The position numbers and the translations under genes are program-made. Below the pieces are notes generated by a model that was not told where the DNA came from, ran no database searches, and saw only the letters and a program-made list of their open reading frames with translations. Of a DNA stretch of 64,000 nucleotides, positions 11,154 to 19,372 are shown one piece after another. This DNA comes from an uncultured Sulfolobales archaeon. Its GTDB lineage: Archaea; Thermoproteota; Thermoprotei_A; Sulfolobales; Acidilobaceae. Location: the NCBI GenBank assembly GCA_937921695.1, contig CAKZTZ010000001.1, positions 95,932 to 159,931 on the forward strand, in the 5' to 3' direction. The first letter of the stretch is position 1, and each line of letters begins with the position of its first letter.

Positions 11154-11588
11154 GTGAGTCAAACTAGGGACGTGACGGAGTTCATTAGGAGCCTCGAGAG
11201 ATGGGTAGCTCTACAGAAGGTAGTCTTAGAAAACTTCAAAAATATGGATGTTAAAGTCAGGGATTCCGACAGGCTAGATATAATAATACATACGAGGCTA
11301 GCCTTCAACCACATGATTAGAACACTAAAAGCGTTCGACGACTGGCTCCAAGACCCTTTCATATCAAGTAGCATACCGAGAGACCTACTACTTGAAGTAT
11401 GGTCTACATCCCTAAAGATCCTAGAGTCCCTACTAGAGCTCGACATAAAACACACTGGGGAAGTTAGAAACCTCATAGAGAAAGCTGTAAAGGAGGGGCG
11501 CGTAAGCCCGGTCATAGCCCAGCTGAGAGACCTAACAACGCCGAGAGGGGAGGAACGAGAGAGGAGGGGCCCGACTATATCAATATAG
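11154..11588 (+). CDS. Helical DUF2153-like crenarchaeal protein
   Basis: This 144-residue, predominantly helical protein starts with GTG. Segments such as IIIHTRLAFNHMIRTLKAFD and SIPRDLLLEVWSTSLKILES suggest a helical bundle. It resembles the small archaeal DUF2153 family, of unknown function. The C-terminal 20 residues are charged and probably disordered (TPRGEERERRG). It is divergent from glmM and convergent with the next gene; a Box A-like ATTTAAAC lies about 40 bases upstream. Confidence 0.6.
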   Translation: MSQTRDVTEFIRSLERWVALQKVVLENFKNMDVKVRDSDRLDIIIHTRLAFNHMIRTLKAFDDWLQDPFISSSIPRDLLLEVWSTSLKILESLLELDIKHTGEVRNLIEKAVKEGRVSPVIAQLRDLTTPRGEERERRGPTISI

Positions 11589-11616
11589 CTTTATTAAGTG
11601 GAAAACGGGCCCCAAT

Positions 11617-12126
11617 TTATACTTCAAGCTCCTCGAGCTCCCTCTCTTTAGCTTTAAGAAGCTGGTAGGTGGCTTCCACAGCGTATTTCAAAGCAGCCTT
11701 AGCCTTAATAACCTCTACTGTAGACTGTAGATTCTCCAACTTCACCTCCACCACGGCGCCGTCAGGCCTCTCCTTTATAACAAGGTTTACAAGGTCTCCC
11801 TCAGCTCCACTCCTGGCTTGGAGGGCTCTAATATCCTCCCTGACACTATTCAAATACTCTTTAATCTCGTTAGGGAGCACTACTGGGCTATCATAGGAGA
11901 GCCTAACATACCCCTCACCGATAAACACTCTAGCAACACGCCTCCTACCTACCTTAACCTCCTCCACCTTCTCCCCCAGGAGAGGCTGCTGGCCCGACTC
12001 TAAGAACAACATTATCGCCTTATACACCTTAAGCTCAAACTCCAAACCCTCCACCTTCTCCCTAAGCCATTCAAGAACCTCCTCCTTAGACAGTTCTCTA
12101 GCCTCCTCCAAGCCATGCCTAGTCAA
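11617..12126 (-). CDS. Conserved hypothetical protein with flanking coiled coils
   Basis: I do not recognise this 169-residue protein. The N-terminus (residues 1-45) is a predicted helix with a hydrophobic repeat, the middle (55-90) holds short beta strands such as VGRRRVARVFIGEGYVRLSY, and the C-terminal 35 residues (IKAKAALKYAVEATYQLLKAK) form a long charged helix. It is soluble, with no signal peptide. Codon use matches the neighbours. It is transcribed towards the DUF2153-like gene. The calm, regular codon pattern and length support a real gene. Confidence 0.65.
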   Translation of the reverse strand: MTRHGLEEARELSKEEVLEWLREKVEGLEFELKVYKAIMLFLESGQQPLLGEKVEEVKVGRRRVARVFIGEGYVRLSYDSPVVLPNEIKEYLNSVREDIRALQARSGAEGDLVNLVIKERPDGAVVEVKLENLQSTVEVIKAKAALKYAVEATYQLLKAKERELEELEV

Positions 12127-12486
12127 AGGAGTGTACCCCCATTTACCTCTAACCCGCCCGGCTCATCTTAAGGATAAATCCCGGTCTTATCCCAGTCTTA
12201 CCGTGAATTCCAGGAGGGTTGAGCCTCATCTAGATTGACATCTGGAGACCCTTGAAACCCACAAGGATCCCCACCTCCTCCACAAGGGGGATCTTTTCCT
12301 TAGCCACCTGTAGGAGGGGCTCAGCCCCTGGGGAAACCCACATATAGTGAAACTTAAGATAACTTTCACTAGACGTTTCCCCCTACTCCTGTTATGGAGC
12401 GCGGAGGGTCTTTGGTTTTGTAAGTCTTGTTTTAAACTTTCGGGTTTTCAAGTTTTCTGTCGCCAGTCTCCGGAGGTCTCACATTT
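12127..12486 (+). other. Gene-free stretch with nested inverted repeats
   Basis: This 360-base stretch between a minus-strand unknown and cedA1 holds no convincing gene. It contains several hairpins: CCTTG/CAAGG at 12250-12266, GATCCCC/GGGGATC at 12266-12293, and AGGGGC/GCCCCT around a 3-base loop at 12315-12329. On the minus strand 12343-12230 is a 37-codon open frame starting MWVSPGAEPLLQVAKEK. The GC-rich folded character suggests a structured RNA or the decayed end of a mobile element, but no family could be assigned. Confidence 0.4.
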
Positions 12487-12768
12487 ATGTTTCACCTATT
12501 GTGGGATCGGCTTATGGCTGACCTTGTCCAAGTTATAGAGGATTGGACTACTAGGGTCACTGTGCTAGCGTGGGCTCTGTTCTTGTTAACGTGGAGTATA
12601 GGTTGGGCTCTTAGGGGTGCTCCAATACCTTTCAGTAGGATTAAGAGGTTTGGGTCCGGCCTTGTAGAAGACTCTGTCTGGGCTGCTTTCTGGCTTGCTG
12701 TCGGAGTTACAGTGTTTAAGTTCATAACATACTTGGCGAGCCTAATCTCCCAGGCTCTAGGATCTTAG
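12487..12768 (+). CDS. cedA1: CedA1-like small membrane protein (DNA-import pilin type)
   Basis: This 93-residue protein has two membrane segments, about residues 24-43 (VTVLAWALFLLTWSIGWAL) and 63-88 (SVWAAFWLAVGVTVFKFITY). They are joined by a short loop GAPIPFSRIKRFGSGLVED. This matches CedA1, which in the crenarchaeal exchange-of-DNA system forms the conjugation-like pilus. GGAGGT sits nine bases before the ATG; a second ATG at 12514 would give MADLVQVIEDW and could be the mature start. It is followed after ten bases by the cedA-like gene. The call rests on topology and gene order together. Confidence 0.7.
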   Translation: MFHLLWDRLMADLVQVIEDWTTRVTVLAWALFLLTWSIGWALRGAPIPFSRIKRFGSGLVEDSVWAAFWLAVGVTVFKFITYLASLISQALGS

Positions 12769-12778
12769 AGGTGGCTCT

Positions 12779-14149
12779 ATGGACCCTGTTTACCTGGGCG
12801 TCTTAGCTATTAAACTAGCTGTCTTAACGTTCTATCTAGGCGTCCTAGTATATGCTCTCCCGCTACCTCTCAGGTCTGTTAAGAAGTGGGCTCCAGAACT
12901 CCTCTCAGACGGGGTTCAAGCTTTACTCATAGCCCTCATATACGGCACCCTCTACGTTGCTAGCTTGAACTTAGCGGGGCTCCTGGGAGGCTCCTGGGCC
13001 CTTCTAGATGTTTGGTTCAAGAAATCTGTGGGGGTCATAGTTAACATTAAAATGTTCCTAGCAGCCCTGGGGGCTGTGCCCGTCCTCTCTAAAATCTCCG
13101 GGATCGCTTATGCCGTAGCGGGCCCCCTAGATAGGGCGGCGACCCTAGCCCTACTCTTCATGGTAACCCTTTCAGGGATAACAGAGCTTGTCGTAAACTA
13201 TGGCCTAGCCCTCCTAGCTCTCGGGGTAGCCCTGTATGCTATCCCTTTTAAGCTAGCTAGGGGGGCGGGAGCGTGGCTCGTAGCTTTCATACTGGTTTTC
13301 AACGTGGGGCTACCCCTCCTACCAACCTTCATAGTAAGCCTAGCCTCTGAGCCCAGCGTGCCTGGGGAGGCTCCTAGTTTTTCAGTAGTTAAGGTTAAAG
13401 TAGTGTCAAACCACGGTCATCCAGCTTCTTATGGATTCCTAAAGATCCTTGACAGTAAAGCTAACATTGTAGCAGCGCACCCGCTAGACTCCAACGGCTA
13501 TGCTACCCCACTGTACCCGGAGATTTCAGGCATACTGTTACCATCGAACATAGACCTTTACCCTATACTAGAATACGACGGCTACATGATACCTTTAAAC
13601 CCCTCCCCCCTCAGGCTCGACACTCTAAACTCGAACTATGTAGAGCTCAGAGCACCCCATGTAGCCCTGTTCAGGGAGCCTCTAATAATGGTTTTATTAT
13701 CGAACCTTAACTATGAGCTTAAAGACTCAGGCAGCTCTCTCACCATAATAACTAAGCTAGGCGGAGACAGCTATGTTGATGTGAGAGCCCCCTCAACATG
13801 CTCCCTAAACGTTACAGCTATAGGGGCTAGTGTAAATGTGGGCACCTGGGAGTGGAGGGGGGTTTCAGGGCCCTCATACATGGTTACAGCCGCCTCTGAA
13901 GGCGATTATGAAATAAACGTGACTATATATAATTGCAGCCCTACGAGCACCCCCCATTATGGAGATTCAAAGGATTATGCTGACAACCTAGCTAGGAGTT
14001 TCGCTTTCCTCGACTTAAACCTTATTAGAGCCTTCGTCCTCTACTATCTCACAGTCCCCTTCATATATGTTTTCATACTCTTCCTGGCTACAGCAAGCCT
14101 AGCTAGAGTCCTAGGGGGGAGGGATAGGATCCCGGTTAAGGTGGCCTAG
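12779..14149 (+). CDS. cedA: CedA-like polytopic membrane protein of the DNA-import system
   Basis: This 456-residue protein has about five N-terminal membrane segments (roughly residues 3-27, 41-63, 80-105, 118-150 and 160-185). A large outside domain of about 200 residues follows, rich in Ser, Pro and Asn with several N-X-S/T sites (for example NVTA, NVTI). One C-terminal membrane segment is near residues 418-445. This is the expected architecture of CedA, the membrane channel candidate of the crenarchaeal DNA importer. It lies between the pilin-like gene and the ATPase with gaps of 10 and 2 bases, so the three form one operon. Confidence 0.68.
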   Translation: MDPVYLGVLAIKLAVLTFYLGVLVYALPLPLRSVKKWAPELLSDGVQALLIALIYGTLYVASLNLAGLLGGSWALLDVWFKKSVGVIVNIKMFLAALGAVPVLSKISGIAYAVAGPLDRAATLALLFMVTLSGITELVVNYGLALLALGVALYAIPFKLARGAGAWLVAFILVFNVGLPLLPTFIVSLASEPSVPGEAPSFSVVKVKVVSNHGHPASYGFLKILDSKANIVAAHPLDSNGYATPLYPEISGILLPSNIDLYPILEYDGYMIPLNPSPLRLDTLNSNYVELRAPHVALFREPLIMVLLSNLNYELKDSGSSLTIITKLGGDSYVDVRAPSTCSLNVTAIGASVNVGTWEWRGVSGPSYMVTAASEGDYEINVTIYNCSPTSTPHYGDSKDYADNLARSFAFLDLNLIRAFVLYYLTVPFIYVFILFLATASLARVLGGRDRIPVKVA

Positions 14150-14151
14150 CA

Positions 14152-15687
14152 ATGGTGAACCCTATAGACGCCTTAATAATAGTCCTAGCTTTCGCCTCCA
14201 TAGCCTTAATAATTAGAAACTTGATAGTGTCGAGGGATTTAAAGCTCCCCATAAGGATTAAGGGGAGCTCCACCCTCAAAGTCACCATTGGAGGATCGAG
14301 CTTCTCAGGCTACATAATAGTGGCGGATAAGGCGCCGGCCGGCGGGCGCGAGGCTGCAGCAAGGCTTATTGAAGTAGCTAAATCCATGAGGTCTAGCGTC
14401 ACTTTCATATCGAGCATGTTTAAAGTTGAGGGGGGGAAGCTTCTAGGATTCATAGAGGAGGAGATTAAAAAAGCTGAACTAGCTTACGCTGCTACGAAAC
14501 ACGTTAGATACGCGGAGAGGCTCAAACTACTCCAAGACCTTTACAGGACTGTGTCTAGAGACCACAGGCCCTACCTGGGCTCTCTAGCATTAATACTCTG
14601 GGTGCCGGATGATGAAGAGAGCCATGAGAAGATTGTTGAAGCTTTCAAGAGCATAGCTGAGGCTGAAACCGGTGCTTCATTCAAGATTCTCACGGGTAAA
14701 GTCGACTTAAGCTCAGCTATAACAAGCGTGCCGTCCATAGAGAGCTCGCTCAACATCCCAGCTGTAACAGTGGGCGAGGAAGATTTAGCTGATGGGAGGG
14801 GGGTCGTCTTAGGGAGGCTCTCTGAGAGGGAGGGAGTCTTAATTCTCGATTGGCCCAGGGATTTTGAGGCGCACATGGGGGTATTCGGCCCAACGGGGAG
14901 AGGTAAAACAGTGCTCCTCGCAGGTCTAGCAGCGCAGCTCGGCATTTTGAGCGAGAGCGCGTTAAACCCCTACATGGTCTTAGTAGTAGATCCTAAGGGC
15001 GACCTAGCCTCTATGCTTTCAGGGGTAGCCTCTAAAATTGTCAGGTTTAAGGGAGGCTGCATACCTATGCCCAGGCTCGACGGCTTAGCTTCCGAGCTTA
15101 TAAAGTCTAGTAGTGAGACCGGGTGGGGTAGGAGCCGTGTAGAGCCCTGCCTTGGATCCCTAATAGAGAGGGGGCTCATAGTTTACGATTTATCAGAGCT
15201 CCCCAACGAGGATAGGAACGTTGCTGCAAGCCTCATAGTGTCTAGCCTTGTTATAGAAGCTTCTGAAATAGGCCTCCCAGGCAGGATGGCACTCATAGTT
15301 GACGAGGCCTGGAGGGCCGCTCAAGGCCGGGCGACTCACATGGTGATAGCTCTGAGGGAGGGTAGGAGTAGGGGGCTCCACATAGTTTACGCTACCCAGT
15401 CGCCCATAGATGTGCCCGGGGCTGTCCTAGACAATACTAGGGCTATACTAGCTTTCGGGGGCTTCACTAGGAACTATGTTGAGCTAGCTGGGAGGCTAGG
15501 CCTTGAAAACGCGGACATCCTATTGAAACTCCCAGTGGGGGAGACTCTTATAAAACTAGGCGATAGGCCTCCAGTGAGGGTTTACTCATATAATTATAAA
15601 TCCATGCTTGTGAAACAACTAATAAGTGGAGGTGGCGGGGATGTCTCTAGCGGCGAAAATGATAGAGGAGATGGAGAAAAACGCTGA
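14152..15687 (+). CDS. cedB: CedB-like HerA/VirB4-type ATPase
   Basis: This 511-residue ATPase has an N-terminal membrane anchor (residues 5-24, ALIIVLAFASIALIIRNLIV) and a C-terminal motor domain. Walker A GPTGRGKT is at residues 246-253, Walker B LIVDEAW at about 381-387, and the sensor-like ATQSP at 414-418. The domain layout resembles HerA/VirB4 translocases, and the anchor plus neighbours indicate CedB, the motor thought to pull DNA inwards. It begins two bases after cedA and its end overlaps the next gene by 47 bases. HerA repair helicase is the alternative, but HerA normally sits beside nurA/mre11/rad50, which are absent. Confidence 0.75.
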   Translation: MVNPIDALIIVLAFASIALIIRNLIVSRDLKLPIRIKGSSTLKVTIGGSSFSGYIIVADKAPAGGREAAARLIEVAKSMRSSVTFISSMFKVEGGKLLGFIEEEIKKAELAYAATKHVRYAERLKLLQDLYRTVSRDHRPYLGSLALILWVPDDEESHEKIVEAFKSIAEAETGASFKILTGKVDLSSAITSVPSIESSLNIPAVTVGEEDLADGRGVVLGRLSEREGVLILDWPRDFEAHMGVFGPTGRGKTVLLAGLAAQLGILSESALNPYMVLVVDPKGDLASMLSGVASKIVRFKGGCIPMPRLDGLASELIKSSSETGWGRSRVEPCLGSLIERGLIVYDLSELPNEDRNVAASLIVSSLVIEASEIGLPGRMALIVDEAWRAAQGRATHMVIALREGRSRGLHIVYATQSPIDVPGAVLDNTRAILAFGGFTRNYVELAGRLGLENADILLKLPVGETLIKLGDRPPVRVYSYNYKSMLVKQLISGGGGDVSSGENDRGDGEKR

Positions 15688-16234
15688 GCTGAGGAGGAGG
15701 TTCCTCAAAATAATCCTAGCTGAAATAGCTTTAGAACCAGATATAAGGATGGCTCTCGCAAACGCAATAATAAGAGAGGCGGCCACGAAAACAGACCTAG
15801 CGGAGCTCACTAAGAAGATCGAGGGAGCCTTAGAGGAGAAAACGAGCAGAATAGAGTCATCAATGGTTACTAAGGGAGAGTTTAAAGCCCTCAACATTAA
15901 AGTTGAAACTCTAGAAGCCTTAATAACAGATTACGGTAAGAGCATTAAAGACTTGAACAAGCTAGGAGATAAACTATCATCCCTAGAGTCTTCAATGGAG
16001 GAATTGAAAGAGTCAATTAAAAGAGTAGGAGAGCTAGCGAGAGAAAACTCTAATAAAATAGAAGAGGTTAAAATAGGCTTAGAGGGTAAAGTCTCTTCTG
16101 TAACAGAAAGCTTCGAGGGTAAACTAGCCTCCCTTAAGAGGCCTATCAACATTATAACAGTTCTAAGTCTAACCTCACTAGCAGCCATAGCTGTTTTAGT
16201 ACTATTATTCCTAGCCTATATAGGGGTTCTCTAG
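15641..16234 (+). CDS. Tail-anchored coiled-coil protein coupled to cedB
   Basis: I do not recognise a named family for this 197-residue protein. Residues 1-50 are helical (MSLAAKMIEEMEKNAELRRR), residues 55-160 are a long charged coiled coil, and residues 168-195 form one C-terminal membrane segment (ITVLSLTSLAAIAVLVLLFL). The start is ATG 15641, with GGAGGTG six bases upstream; the frame begins inside the end of cedB. The layout suggests a cytoplasmic coiled coil tethered to the membrane. The overlap argues for co-production with CedB and a role in the same machine, an inference only. Confidence 0.75.
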   Translation: MSLAAKMIEEMEKNAELRRRFLKIILAEIALEPDIRMALANAIIREAATKTDLAELTKKIEGALEEKTSRIESSMVTKGEFKALNIKVETLEALITDYGKSIKDLNKLGDKLSSLESSMEELKESIKRVGELARENSNKIEEVKIGLEGKVSSVTESFEGKLASLKRPINIITVLSLTSLAAIAVLVLLFLAYIGVL

Positions 16235-16293
16235 CTCCCGCTCTAAAACCGTGCTAGGCTAGGGTAGATTAGCCCTAGAGCTCCATTTAAAGT

Positions 16294-17250
16294 ATGGTGT
16301 TAGGTTTGGCTTTCCTCTACGGGGAGCTTTTAGAAGACCCGGGGGCTAAACTTAGGGAGCTTATTAAGAGCAGAGATATAATAGTTGCCCCGGGAGTCTT
16401 CGGCCCCGTGTTCGCCCTCCTAGCTGAGAGTATGGGTTTCGAGGCCGCCTACCTCTCGGGGGCTGCTTTCACAGGCTTCTACGCTATACCGGATATAGGT
16501 TTAATAACTTTGAGCGAGCTCGCCACAATGACCAGGTACACGGCTAGAGTCTCTAGGATACCTTTAATAGTAGATGCTGATACAGGCTTCGGAGAAGCTA
16601 TCAATGTAGTGAGGACTGTTAGGGAGCTTGAAGAAGCGGGGGCTGCAGCTATCCAGATAGAGGACCAGGTTATGCCTAAGAAGTGTGGACACTTGCCGGG
16701 CAAGAACCTCATCCCCGCAGGCGATATGATGAAGAAGGTTAGGGCTGCAGTAGAGGCTAGGAGGAGAGACACTCTTATAGTTGCCCGCACAGACGCTAGG
16801 GATGTTGAGGGTCTCGACGCTGCTATTGAGAGGGCCCAGCTATACGTTGACGCCGGCGCAGACATAGTATTCCCTGAAGCTCTAAGGAGCATAGAGGAGT
16901 TCAGAGAGTTCGCTAGGAAAGTTAAGGCTCCACTACTCGCTAACATGACGGAGTTCGGGAAAACACCCTACATTAAAGTCCAAGAGTTCAGGGAAGCCGG
17001 CTACAAGATAGTCATATTCCCGGCGACAATATTCAGGGTAGCCCTAGGAGCGGCTAGGGAAGCACTAGATATTATAAAGAGGGAGGGAACACAAGTAAGC
17101 CTCCTCGACAAAATGATGACTAGGAGCGAGTTCTACAAGCTCATAGGCTACTCTGAATATGAATCAAGAGACTCTAAAATATCGGAGCAGGTTGACAAGA
17201 TCCTGAAATCCAAGGCTAAAAACATGTTCAAGCCTGAGGAAACCCTTTAA
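16294..17250 (+). CDS. prpB: Isocitrate lyase/PEP mutase family, probable methylisocitrate lyase
   Basis: This 318-residue TIM-barrel enzyme probably splits 2-methylisocitrate to pyruvate and succinate. The family signature KKCGHLPGKNLIPAGDMMKK contains the catalytic Cys (Lys-Lys-Cys-Gly-His) near residues 129-133. Metal and substrate residues are seen in LIVDADTGFGEA and IQIEDQVMPKK, with IVARTDAR and NMTEFGKTP further on. No methylcitrate synthase or dehydratase lies next to it, so the pathway cannot be confirmed here; oxaloacetate decarboxylase activity is an alternative. A Box A-like TTTAAAG lies immediately before the ATG, so initiation may be at TTG 16306. Confidence 0.8.
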   Translation: MVLGLAFLYGELLEDPGAKLRELIKSRDIIVAPGVFGPVFALLAESMGFEAAYLSGAAFTGFYAIPDIGLITLSELATMTRYTARVSRIPLIVDADTGFGEAINVVRTVRELEEAGAAAIQIEDQVMPKKCGHLPGKNLIPAGDMMKKVRAAVEARRRDTLIVARTDARDVEGLDAAIERAQLYVDAGADIVFPEALRSIEEFREFARKVKAPLLANMTEFGKTPYIKVQEFREAGYKIVIFPATIFRVALGAAREALDIIKREGTQVSLLDKMMTRSEFYKLIGYSEYESRDSKISEQVDKILKSKAKNMFKPEETL

Positions 17251-17285
17251 GGTCCAGCTAAGTGTAAGTCTAGAGGGTGCAAGTA

Positions 17286-17402
17286 TTGGGAGGTAAGCAG
17301 AAGACCACCCTCTTCATTACGGGGAAGGAGAAAGGTTCCGAAGCTTCTGAAGGTAAAGGTAAAAGTAAGCCCAGAAAACCTGAGGGTAAGCCTGGGAAGT
17401 GA
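17286..17402 (+). CDS. Small Lys-rich protein coupled to the SPOUT methyltransferase gene
   Basis: A 38-codon frame starts at TTG with GAGGGTG six bases upstream and ends in TGA overlapping the GTG of the next gene (GTGA). The peptide begins MGGKQKTTLFITGKEKG and continues as a low-complexity Lys/Gly/Pro/Ser tail, ending KPGK. It has no hydrophobic segment and is very basic. The ribosome site and the four-base overlap are the same arrangement used by real operon genes in this window, which is the main support. A short RNA-binding or ribosome-associated peptide is possible; no family is recognised. Confidence 0.5.
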   Translation: MGGKQKTTLFITGKEKGSEASEGKGKSKPRKPEGKPGK

Positions 17403-18253
17403 CTAGCCCCTTCGAGTGGCCCCCCAGGAGAAGGCGTAAGAAGCTGGCGGTAGCGTTACCAGCCAGCGTCTTAGCAACTGAGGAAACACTAGAACTTAAA
17501 ACTCTCAAGACCGGCATAATAGGCAGGATACTCGCCGTTTACAGGGTCGATCAGGCCGCCCTATTTATGGATCCCGAGTCTAGGGAGGGGGACCTTAAAC
17601 TCCTCAAGCTCCTCCTAGAATACATGGTCTCACCCCCCCATTTAAGGAGGAAACTCTACCCCATAACTAGGGAGCTCTCGGCGGCCGCCCTCCTCCCACC
17701 CTTAAGAATATATAGTCATGATATTCCAGAGGAGCTGAGGCCCGGGGTTAAACTTGATGTTTTAATAGAGTCTTGTAGAGGCTTGGAGTGCAAGGCTTAT
17801 ATTGGGAGGTGGGGCTACGGCTTTATAAGGGGGTTTTTCAAGCCTGGCGACGTGGTTACAGCTACTGTAGAGTCTGCGGGGGATAATATTGTCTTAAGCC
17901 CGTCCACGTGGGGGGAGGCTTATACAGGGTTCAAGGTTAAAGTAAAGCGTAAAGTTGAAGATTTAATAGAGAGTTTAAGGGTTGAAGGCTACCTCATAGT
18001 TTTAGCGAGTAAGTATGGGGGCTGGATATATGAAGTGCGTGATAGCATAAAGTCGAGGCTGCTAAATTCTAAAGGCCTCCTAGTGCTCTTCGGAGGACCC
18101 TACAAGTGCCTCTACGAGTATACTAATGGGAAACTCTATGATTTCATAGTTAACACTATACCCCTCCAGGGGGCGCTCACTGTTAGGACCGAGGAAGCTA
18201 TGATAGCCACGCTCTCAGCCCTAGATAATACACTCGGATATTTCAACATGTAA
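17399..18253 (+). CDS. SPOUT-class putative RNA methyltransferase (C9orf114/MTH1 type)
   Basis: This 284-residue protein belongs to the archaeal family with a SPOUT methyltransferase core and an inserted OB-like domain, often encoded directly upstream of rpl3. Visible parts are LAVALPASVLATEE at the N-terminus, an inserted beta-rich middle (GVKLDVLIESCRGLECKAYI to WGEAYTGFKVKV) and the C-terminal cofactor knot GLLVLFGGPYKCLYEY to FIVNTIPLQGALTVRTEEA. The RNA target is unknown. It starts with GTG overlapping the preceding Lys-rich frame and leads into L3 after 69 bases. Confidence 0.82.
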   Translation: MTSPFEWPPRRRRKKLAVALPASVLATEETLELKTLKTGIIGRILAVYRVDQAALFMDPESREGDLKLLKLLLEYMVSPPHLRRKLYPITRELSAAALLPPLRIYSHDIPEELRPGVKLDVLIESCRGLECKAYIGRWGYGFIRGFFKPGDVVTATVESAGDNIVLSPSTWGEAYTGFKVKVKRKVEDLIESLRVEGYLIVLASKYGGWIYEVRDSIKSRLLNSKGLLVLFGGPYKCLYEYTNGKLYDFIVNTIPLQGALTVRTEEAMIATLSALDNTLGYFNM

Positions 18254-18322
18254 GCCCCAGTTAATAGTATATGGTAAACTTATAAGGTTAGGGTTTAACA
18301 TAAGCCCTTAGAGGGTCTGCAA

Positions 18323-19360
18323 TTGGGTGCTAGGAAGAAGAGTGCCCCTAAAAGAGGGAGCCTCGGATACTCCCCTAGAAAGAGGGCTTCAAGGCTAGTC
18401 CCGAGGATAAAATCGTGGCCAGAAGTAGATCTAGGTAAACCCGCACTCCTAGCATTCTTAGGCTACAAGGCTGGAATGACCCACGCCTACATTATAGATG
18501 ATATTCCAGACAGCCCCACGAGCGGGAGGGAGATATTCGTCCCGGTTACTCTCGTGGAAACCCCGCCCATGATAGTTTTAGCTGTGAGGCTCTACGGCCG
18601 CGACCCTAACAGGGGCTTATACACGCTAGGAGAAGCTTGGACAGCTCCCCCCCAAGAGCTTGAACTCCACAGGAAGATACAGGCGCTAGGCTCCCCCAAT
18701 ACAGAGGATTCCCTCAAAAACCTCGAGAAGCTCCTGGATAAGGCTGTAGATGTTAGGGTAATACTCGCCTCCCAACCCAAGCTCGCCGGGGGGTTGAGTA
18801 AGAAGAAGCCCGACATACTGGAAGTTAAGGTAGGGGGGGTTCCCGATGTTAAAACCCTCTTCAACTATGCTGTGAGCAAGCTCGGCAAGGAGGTGAGGGT
18901 CTCGGAAGTATTCCAGCCAGGCATGCCTGTAGACATTATAGCTGTTACTAAGGGTAAAGGATTCCAAGGAGTTATAAAAAGGTGGGGGGTAAAGGAGCTA
19001 CCTAGATGGCATAAACACAGGAAAGGTAGTAGGAGCGGGCCTGGGGTCAGGGGCTCCGCGGCGGGGAGCTGGTGGGAAGTGCCTCAGCCTGGCCAGACGG
19101 GGTTCCACAGGAGGACTGATTATAATAAGAGGATACTTTCCATAGGTGTTGACGGCTCCCTAGTAACCCCTGCAGGGGGGCTCCTCCACTATGGGGTTGT
19201 TAAGAGCGAGCACCTCATAATAGCTGGGAGCATACCTGGGGTTGTTAAGAGGCCTATGGTGTTAAGGTGGCCTATAAGGCCTCCAACATGGTACGCTAGG
19301 GTAGGGGCGTTGAAGCCTAAGATCACATATATCAGTGTTGGGAGCAAGCAGGGTAGCTAG
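18323..19360 (+). CDS. rpl3: Large-subunit ribosomal protein L3
   Basis: This 345-residue archaeal-length L3 has the conserved N-terminal KRGSLGYSPRKRASRLVPR and the core FLGYKAGMTHAYIIDDIPDS. The functional loop near the peptidyl-transferase centre is clear: VTKGKGFQGVIKRWGVK, HRKGSRSGPGVRGSAAGSW and MPVDIIAV. It begins with TTG after GAGGGT and is the first of three ribosomal genes with L4 and L23. It is 12 bases ahead of rpl4. Confidence 0.97.
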   Translation: MGARKKSAPKRGSLGYSPRKRASRLVPRIKSWPEVDLGKPALLAFLGYKAGMTHAYIIDDIPDSPTSGREIFVPVTLVETPPMIVLAVRLYGRDPNRGLYTLGEAWTAPPQELELHRKIQALGSPNTEDSLKNLEKLLDKAVDVRVILASQPKLAGGLSKKKPDILEVKVGGVPDVKTLFNYAVSKLGKEVRVSEVFQPGMPVDIIAVTKGKGFQGVIKRWGVKELPRWHKHRKGSRSGPGVRGSAAGSWWEVPQPGQTGFHRRTDYNKRILSIGVDGSLVTPAGGLLHYGVVKSEHLIIAGSIPGVVKRPMVLRWPIRPPTWYARVGALKPKITYISVGSKQGS

Positions 19361-19372
19361 AGGTGTGTAAAC

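Noticed and set aside
14152-15687. HerA repair helicase as the identity of the ATPase
   Set aside because: HerA usually has no membrane anchor and is next to nurA and mre11-rad50. This protein has an N-terminal membrane segment and sits with pilin- and channel-like genes.
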